A stretch of 10,918 nt of DNA, taken from the NCBI GenBank assembly GCA_012274165.1, contig JAAPAA010000084.1, positions 1 through 10,918 on the forward strand, in the 5' to 3' direction. Shown here one piece after another: positions 6,860 to 10,918 of this stretch (position 1 is its first letter; each line of letters starts with the position of its first letter). The notes beneath the pieces are model-generated. The model was given only the letters and a program-made list of their open reading frames with translations, was not told the DNA's origin and ran no database searches. Source of the stretch: Thiobacillaceae bacterium. Its GTDB lineage: Bacteria; Pseudomonadota; Gammaproteobacteria; Burkholderiales; Thiobacillaceae. The position numbers and the translations under genes were made by a program.

Positions 6860-8523
6860 CAGCGACTGATCGGCTTGTAGCGGATCCGCTTCGGCTTGGC
6901 GCCCTCTTCGCCGAGTCGCCGCTTCTTGTCGGCTTCGTATTCCTGGTAGTTGCCGGCGAAGAACACCACCTGCGAGTCGCCTTCGAACGCCAGAATGTGG
7001 GTGGCGATGCGATCGAGGAACCAGCGATCGTGCGAGATCACCAGCACGCAGCCGGCGAATTCCAGCAGCGCGTCTTCCAGTGCACGCAGGGTTTCTACGT
7101 CCAGGTCGTTCGACGGTTCGTCGAGCAGCAGCACGTTGCCGCCGGCGATCAGGGTCTTCGCCAGATGCAGCCGGCCGCGTTCGCCGCCGGACAGGTTGCC
7201 GACCAGTTTCTGCTGGTCGCCACCCTTGAAGTTGAAACGGCCGAGATAGGCGCGCGAGGGGATTTCGTAGCGGCCAACGGTGAGGATGTCGCGTCCTTCG
7301 GCGACTTCGTCGAACACGGTCTTGTCGGCCGCCAGCGCATCGCGGCTCTGGTCTACGTACGCCAGCTTCACCGTCTGGCCGATCTCGACTTCGCCGGAAT
7401 CCGGATTTTCCTGGCCGGTGATCATCTTGAAGAAAGTCGATTTGCCAGCGCCGTTGGGGCCGATGATGCCGACGATCGCGCCGGGCGGCACGCTGAAGCT
7501 GAGGTTGTCGATCAGCAGGCGGTCGCCGAATGCCTTCGACACGTTGTTGAATTCGATGACCTTGTCGCCCAGCCGCTCGCCGACCGGGATAAAGATCTCC
7601 TGCGTCTCGTTGCGCTTCTGGTATTCGACCGAGTTGAGCTCCTCGAAGCGCGACAGGCGCGCCTTCGATTTGGCCTGGCGCGCCTTGGGGTTCTGCCGCA
7701 CCCATTCGAGTTCCTGCTTCATCGTCTTGATGCGGCCGAGCTCCTGCTTGCCTTCGGTTTCCAGGCGCGCTTCTTTCTGCTCCAGCCAGCTGGTGTAGTT
7801 GCCCTTCCACGGAATGCCGTGGCCGCGATCCAGCTCCAGAATCCACTCGGCGGCGTTGTCGAGGAAGTAGCGATCATGCGTCACCGCCACCACGGTGCCA
7901 GGGTAGCGCACCAGAAACTGCTCCAGCCACTCGACCGATTCGGCGTCAAGGTGGTTGGTCGGCTCGTCGAGCAGCAACATGTCGGGGTTGGACAGCAGCA
8001 ACTGGCACAGCGCGACGCGGCGTTTTTCGCCGCCCGACAGGTTGCCGATCACCGCGTCCCACGGCGCCAGCCGCAAGGCATCGGCGGCGATTTCCATTTG
8101 CGTGTCGAGGTCGGCGCCCGCGGTGGCGATGATCGCCTCGCAACGCGCCTGCTCTTCGGCCAGCTTGTCGAAATCGGCATCGGGCTCGGCGTAGGCTGCG
8201 TACACTTCTTCGAGCTTGTTTTTCGCTTCGACAATCTCGCCCAAACCTGCTTCCACCGCCTGCCGCACGGTGTGGGTCGGGTCGAGTTGCGGTTCCTGCG
8301 GCAGGTAGCCGATGCGGATGCCCGGCATCGGGATGGCTTCGCCTTCGATGTCCTTGTCCACCCCGGCCATGATGCGGATCAGCGAGGACTTGCCCGAACC
8401 GTTGAGGCCGAGCAGGCCAATCTTGGCACCGGGGAAAAACGACAGGGAAATGTCCTTCAGGATATGTCGTTTCGGCGGCACGATCTTGCCGACGCGGTTG
8501 AGGGAATAGACGTATTGCGCCAT
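6859..8523 (-). CDS. ettA: energy-dependent translational throttle protein EttA (ABC-F ATPase)
   Basis: A 554-residue cytoplasmic protein with two tandem ABC domains and no membrane segments; E. coli EttA has 555. EttA binds the ribosomal E site and gates the first peptide bond according to the ATP/ADP ratio. The first domain has Walker A GLNGSGKSS (39-47), signature LSGGE (162-166), Walker B LLLDEPTN (183-190, catalytic E187) and switch THD (215-217). The second has GPNGAGKST (355-363), LSGGE (444-448), LLLDEPSN (465-472, E469) and SHD (497-499). The arm subdomain (about 95-140) and charged inter-domain linker (about 242-320) fit EttA rather than Uup or drug-resistance ABC-F proteins. The opening MAQYVYSLNRVGK fixes the ATG at 8523; the open frame beyond it (to 8703) overlaps the lipoprotein gene antisense-free but out of frame. 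It lies between the lipoprotein and the YhcH-like gene. Confidence 0.97.
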   Translation of the reverse strand: MAQYVYSLNRVGKIVPPKRHILKDISLSFFPGAKIGLLGLNGSGKSSLIRIMAGVDKDIEGEAIPMPGIRIGYLPQEPQLDPTHTVRQAVEAGLGEIVEAKNKLEEVYAAYAEPDADFDKLAEEQARCEAIIATAGADLDTQMEIAADALRLAPWDAVIGNLSGGEKRRVALCQLLLSNPDMLLLDEPTNHLDAESVEWLEQFLVRYPGTVVAVTHDRYFLDNAAEWILELDRGHGIPWKGNYTSWLEQKEARLETEGKQELGRIKTMKQELEWVRQNPKARQAKSKARLSRFEELNSVEYQKRNETQEIFIPVGERLGDKVIEFNNVSKAFGDRLLIDNLSFSVPPGAIVGIIGPNGAGKSTFFKMITGQENPDSGEVEIGQTVKLAYVDQSRDALAADKTVFDEVAEGRDILTVGRYEIPSRAYLGRFNFKGGDQQKLVGNLSGGERGRLHLAKTLIAGGNVLLLDEPSNDLDVETLRALEDALLEFAGCVLVISHDRWFLDRIATHILAFEGDSQVVFFAGNYQEYEADKKRRLGEEGAKPKRIRYKPISR

Positions 8524-8557
8524 GAATAAAAATCCGGAAAAGTATTGAGTGGTTACA

Positions 8558-8572
8558 GCAAAATTATTTTGC
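8558..8572. repeat. perfect inverted repeat centred on a stop codon
   Basis: GCAAAA (8558-8563) and TTTTGC (8567-8572) flank TTA, which read on the minus strand is the TAA stop of the small lipoprotein. The palindrome is perfect over 6-base arms with a 3-base centre, but two thirds of each arm is A/T, so the RNA hairpin would be weak. It lies in the 40-base gap before ettA, itself an AT-rich island in a GC-rich region. A role in termination or processing is possible but unproven. Confidence 0.3.
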
Positions 8573-8800
8573 GCCCGCGCCGGGGCAGGCTGCGAACGCG
8601 CAGGCCGCGCCGCTGCGGCTGACATAGCTGCCATCGGCGCACAGCCTGAGATCCTGCGCACAGGCGCCGCCCTCGTCCAGCATCGGCGGGGGCGGCGGCG
8701 CATCCGGCAAGGCCTGGGCGGCGGGTTTGGCCGCAGGCGACTCGGCGCTACACGCGCCCAGCGCGAGCGTCAGCGCAATCAGCGCGAAGGCAAATTTCAT
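8564..8800 (-). CDS. small cysteine-containing lipoprotein
   Basis: A 78-residue protein with a short lipoprotein signal peptide, MKFAFALIALTLALGAC. The lipobox LGAC places the lipidated cysteine at C17, and the serine after it favours the outer membrane. A flexible Ala/Pro-rich linker follows (about 18-42, including five prolines in a row). The C-terminal module has four cysteines, C47, C54, C67 and C72, around CADGSYV and a CAFAACP ending, which could form two disulfides. This resembles a small cysteine motif seen at the ends of other proteobacterial exported proteins, but I do not know a function. The start overlaps the stop of the TlpA-type gene by 4 bases (ATGA), so the two are likely made together and may interact through thiol chemistry (inference). 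Confidence 0.8.
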   Translation of the reverse strand: MKFAFALIALTLALGACSAESPAAKPAAQALPDAPPPPPMLDEGGACAQDLRLCADGSYVSRSGAACAFAACPGAGAK

Positions 8801-9291
8801 GACAGCTCCTTGTCGAGCAGCGTCTTGAGTTCCACAAAATCGAGTTCGCCCAACCTTTGCTCGAGGATCTGGCCTTTTTTGCCAATGATGAAACTGGTGG
8901 GCGTCAACTGGACATTGCCGAAGGCCTGCGCGAACTCACCTTTCACGTCAAGCGCAACCGGAAATGGCAGCTGGCGGGTTTGCGTGAAATTGACCACATA
9001 GCTGGGCGGATCATAGGACATCGCCACCGCGATGATTTCAAAGCCCTTGGCCTTGTATTGATTGTAGGTTTCGATCATGCCGGGCATTTCCTTGATGCAG
9101 CCGGGACAGGTGGTTGCCCAGAAATTCACCAGCACGACCTTGCCGCGCAGGCTGTCGAGCTGGATCGGACGGCCATCGAGCGTGACGAAGGTGACGGCGG
9201 GTGCGTCCGGTTTGCTCAGCATCGCATACGCAAGCGCGGCAACGACCAGCAAGGCGACGACGATGAGGGCGGCGGGTTTGGCGAATTTCAT
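8797..9291 (-). CDS. TlpA/ResA-type thiol-disulfide oxidoreductase (second copy)
   Basis: A 164-residue protein with an N-terminal hydrophobic segment (about 6-25, after MKFAKP) that would anchor or export it, followed by a thioredoxin fold. Key parts are GKVVLVNFWATTCPGC with the redox cysteines C62/C65 (TCPGC), KEMPGMIETYNQY (67-79), and the cis-proline P131 in LTPTSFI. CPGC lies between the CPYC of the other TlpA-type protein in this window (5645-6181) and the classical CGPC, so the two probably differ in redox potential and substrate. The ATG at 9291 has no strong Shine-Dalgarno sequence. The gene is 27 bases after the carbonic anhydrase stop and overlaps the lipoprotein gene by 4 bases. 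The substrate cannot be told from the sequence. Confidence 0.9.
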   Translation of the reverse strand: MKFAKPAALIVVALLVVAALAYAMLSKPDAPAVTFVTLDGRPIQLDSLRGKVVLVNFWATTCPGCIKEMPGMIETYNQYKAKGFEIIAVAMSYDPPSYVVNFTQTRQLPFPVALDVKGEFAQAFGNVQLTPTSFIIGKKGQILEQRLGELDFVELKTLLDKELS

Positions 9292-9318
9292 AAGTGTAAT
9301 GAGCAGTGAACGGGAAGC

Positions 9319-9852
9319 TTAGCGGTAGGACCCGGCAAGCGTGACGTAGTGCCGGGCGGAATAATTGAAATATGCGATTTCTTCGTCGGTGAGCGCACGC
9401 ACCAGTTTGGCGGGACGGCCGAGATAGAGATGGCCCGATTCAAGCAGCTTGCCTTCCGGCACCAGCGAGCCCGCGCCCAGCAGCACATGTTTTTGCACCA
9501 CAGCACGGTCGAGAATGATGCTGCCCATGCCGATCAGGCATTCGTCTTCTATGGTGCAGGCATGCAGGATCACGGCATGGCCGACGGTGACGCGCGCACC
9601 GATCACGAGCGCCCCGCCCGCCGGCTTGGCCGGGGTTTTGTGCGACACATGCAGCACGCTGTTGTCCTGGATATTGGTCGCATCGCCGATGGCGATGGAG
9701 TTGACATCGCCGCGGATCACCGCGCCCGGCCACACCGATGCATCCGCGCCCAGCGCTACTTCGCCGATCACGGTGGCGCGCGGATGCACCCACGCGCCGG
9801 GGGCGAGTTGCGGGTGAATGCCGTGGTGCGGGGCGATGCAGTCTAAGTCCAT
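9319..9852 (-). CDS. gamma-class carbonic anhydrase family protein (YrdA/PaaY-like)
   Basis: A 177-residue left-handed beta-helix protein built of hexapeptide repeats (about 20-145: ATVIGEVALGADASVWPGAVIRGDV and on). Conserved active-site features of the gamma-carbonic anhydrase family are present: R47 and D49 in IRGD, Q62 in NIQD, and the three zinc-ligand histidines H68 (LHVSH), H92 and H97 (GHAVILH). These proteins are trimers with metal at the subunit interface; some hydrate CO2, many have no measured activity. The acidic loop of archaeal Cam is absent, as in YrdA. I chose the ATG at 9852, matching the usual N-terminus. A GTG at 9909 would add 19 residues that are not family-like and would run over the probable promoter. 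First gene of the minus-strand series that includes tlpA, the lipoprotein and ettA. Confidence 0.9.
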   Translation of the reverse strand: MDLDCIAPHHGIHPQLAPGAWVHPRATVIGEVALGADASVWPGAVIRGDVNSIAIGDATNIQDNSVLHVSHKTPAKPAGGALVIGARVTVGHAVILHACTIEDECLIGMGSIILDRAVVQKHVLLGAGSLVPEGKLLESGHLYLGRPAKLVRALTDEEIAYFNYSARHYVTLAGSYR

Positions 9853-9862
9853 GGTCGACAAG

Positions 9863-9875
9863 GGGTTGAAAACCC
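9863..9875. repeat. short inverted repeat in the carbonic anhydrase leader
   Basis: GGGTT (9863-9867) and AACCC (9871-9875) are perfect complements around a 3-base centre. On the minus strand the hairpin would end 10 bases before the carbonic anhydrase ATG, where a Shine-Dalgarno sequence is expected but none is visible. It may be an operator half-site pair, a translational control hairpin, or chance. Confidence 0.3.
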
Positions 9876-9891
9876 GGGGGAGCGGGCTCAA

Positions 9892-9899
9892 ATTATAAT
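9892..9899. promoter_or_regulatory. symmetric -10 element between carbonic anhydrase and prlC
   Basis: ATTATAAT is its own reverse complement and holds a perfect TATAAT on each strand (plus 9894-9899, minus 9897-9892). It is the only AT-rich patch in the 106-base divergent region. On the plus strand the start would be near 9906, giving prlC a leader of about 53 bases. On the minus strand the leader to the carbonic anhydrase ATG would be about 33 bases. Neither direction has a strong -35: minus TCGAAG (9920-9915) with a 17-base spacer matches 3 of 6, and plus TTGAAA (9866-9871) is 22 bases away. Probably used in at least one direction. Confidence 0.5.
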
Positions 9900-9958
9900 C
9901 GCTGTGCACTGCCGCTTCGATGCTTCACTCCCCGCGTCCTCTTTGTGAAAGATTGTCC

Positions 9959-10918
9959 ATGACCACCCCGATCGCCAATCCCCTGCTCGACTTCTCCGGC
10001 CTGCCCCGTTTTGCCGAGTTCAAGCCCGAGTTCGTCACGCCCGCCGTCGACCAACTGCTGGCCGACTGCCGCGCCACGGTCGAGCGCGCAATGGACGCCG
10101 CGACGCCCGCTGAATGGGATGCTTTCGTCAGCCCGATGGACGACGCCAACGAGAAGCTCGGCCGCGCCTGGGGTCAAGTGTCGCACCTGCATTCGGTGAT
10201 GGATTCGCCCGAGCTGCGCGAGGTGTACAACGCCAATCTGCCCAAGATCACCATCTACTTCGCCGAGCTGGGGCAAAACGAGGCGTTGTTCGGCAAATTC
10301 AAGGCACTGGCGGCCGGCCCCGGGTTTGCCGCGCTCTCGCCAGCGCAGAAAAAGATCGTGGAAAACGAGCTGCGCGACTTCCGCCTCGGCGGCGCCGAAC
10401 TGCCCGCCGAGCAAAAGGCCCGCTTCATGGCGATCCAGGAAAAGCTTTCCGGACTGTCGGCCAAATTCGAGGAAAACCTGCTCGACGCGACCAACGACTA
10501 CGCGCTGTATGTGGACACCGCTGCCGAACTCGCTGGCGTGCCGGACGATGAACTCACGGCGATGCGGCAGGCGGCTGAAATCGATGGCAAACCGGGCTGG
10601 AAAATCACCCTGCACATGCCGTCCTACCTGCCGGTGATGCAATACGCCGACAACCGCGCCCTGCGCGAAACGCTGTATCGCGCCTATGTCACCCGCGCGT
10701 CGGAATTCGGCAAGGCCGAACTCGACAACACGCCGCTGATCGCGCAAATTCTCAAGCTGCGCCGTGAAGCCGCACAAATGCTGGGATTCAAGAGCTACGC
10801 CGAGGAATCGCTGGCCACCAAGATGGCCAACACCCCGGCGGAAGTGTTGAAGTTCCTGTCCGACCTCGGCGCGCGCGCGCGGCCGTATGCGGAAAAAGAC
10901 TTCGCCGAACTCAAGGCC
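9959..10918 (+). CDS. prlC: oligopeptidase A (M3 family), N-terminal part; runs off the right edge
   Basis: The first 320 codons of a cytoplasmic zinc metallopeptidase that degrades short peptides, including cleaved signal peptides. The frame is open from the ATG at 9959 to the window end. It matches PrlC along its length: NPLLDFSGLPRF (7-18), LGRAWGQVSHLHSV, SPELREVYNANLP, a PAQKKIVENELRDFRLGG stretch, PSYLPVMQYADNRALRETLYRAY with TRASE, and ESLATKMANTPAEVLKFL near the edge. All of this is the helical N-terminal half; the catalytic HEXXH zinc site of M3 peptidases would be near residue 470 and lies outside. A GAAAG site is 7 bases before the ATG. It diverges from the carbonic anhydrase gene, with a perfect TATAAT in between. 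Confidence 0.95.
   Translation, partial: MTTPIANPLLDFSGLPRFAEFKPEFVTPAVDQLLADCRATVERAMDAATPAEWDAFVSPMDDANEKLGRAWGQVSHLHSVMDSPELREVYNANLPKITIYFAELGQNEALFGKFKALAAGPGFAALSPAQKKIVENELRDFRLGGAELPAEQKARFMAIQEKLSGLSAKFEENLLDATNDYALYVDTAAELAGVPDDELTAMRQAAEIDGKPGWKITLHMPSYLPVMQYADNRALRETLYRAYVTRASEFGKAELDNTPLIAQILKLRREAAQMLGFKSYAEESLATKMANTPAEVLKFLSDLGARARPYAEKDFAELKA

Noticed and set aside
6860..7846. Upstream part of the open frame that ends in the YhcH-family gene
   Set aside because: It is ettA read in another frame; cupin homology begins at MIVAALAD at 6859.
6577..8529. A 650-codon plus-strand frame opposite ettA
   Set aside because: Antisense shadow of ettA. The translation is repetitive and locally similar to itself only because ettA has two homologous ABC domains.
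8524..8703. N-terminal extension of ettA into the lipoprotein gene
   Set aside because: The extra Arg/Ala/Pro-rich residues are the lipoprotein gene read in another frame; EttA homologues begin at MAQYVYS.
1..10918. tRNA genes, CRISPR arrays, insertion sequences, toxin-antitoxin or phage-defence genes
   Set aside because: None seen: no direct repeat arrays, transposase motifs or cloverleaf-like stretches, and nearly every base is used by recognisable genes of uniform composition.

Overview
The window is a compact, GC-rich stretch of bacterial chromosome. Its gene content (yggS divergent from pilT-pilU, stand-alone RlmL-type methyltransferase, hemJ, TlpA-type thioredoxins, slyX, ettA, gamma-carbonic anhydrase, prlC) fits a betaproteobacterium, perhaps of the Nitrosomonadales/Thiobacillus type. 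That placement is inferred from protein style and gene neighbourhood; there is no rRNA in the window. I see no tRNA, insertion sequence, CRISPR array or phage gene, and no non-coding gap longer than about 110 bases.

Left part (1-3012): the first codons of proC and all of yggS (PLP homeostasis) lie on the minus strand. They diverge from pilT-pilU, the two retraction ATPases of type IV pili, on the plus strand. A plausible sigma-70 promoter for pilT lies between yggS and pilT. pilU meets, tail to tail, a minus-strand diguanylate cyclase whose N-terminus carries the four zinc ligands of a CZB domain, as in E. coli DgcZ.

Middle part (3972-6411): hemJ (protoporphyrinogen oxidase) and an RlmL-like 23S rRNA guanine methyltransferase form a minus-strand pair. 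hemJ diverges from a plus-strand tlpA-slyX pair, and the hemJ and tlpA start codons overlap inside a single CATG.

Right part (6413-10918): a tightly packed minus-strand series runs gamma-carbonic anhydrase, a second TlpA-type thiol-disulfide protein, a small cysteine-containing lipoprotein, ettA (ribosome-gating ABC-F ATPase) and a YhcH-family cupin. Two of these junctions are 1-4 base start/stop overlaps, suggesting translational coupling. The carbonic anhydrase diverges from prlC (oligopeptidase A), which runs off the right edge. A symmetric ATTATAAT element between them could act as a -10 box in both directions.

Most genes are recognisable core or housekeeping families. I did not find a clearly new system. 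The most interesting items are the overlapping divergent start codons, the zinc-sensing cyclase beside the pilus motor genes, the TlpA/lipoprotein pair, and the symmetric promoter.
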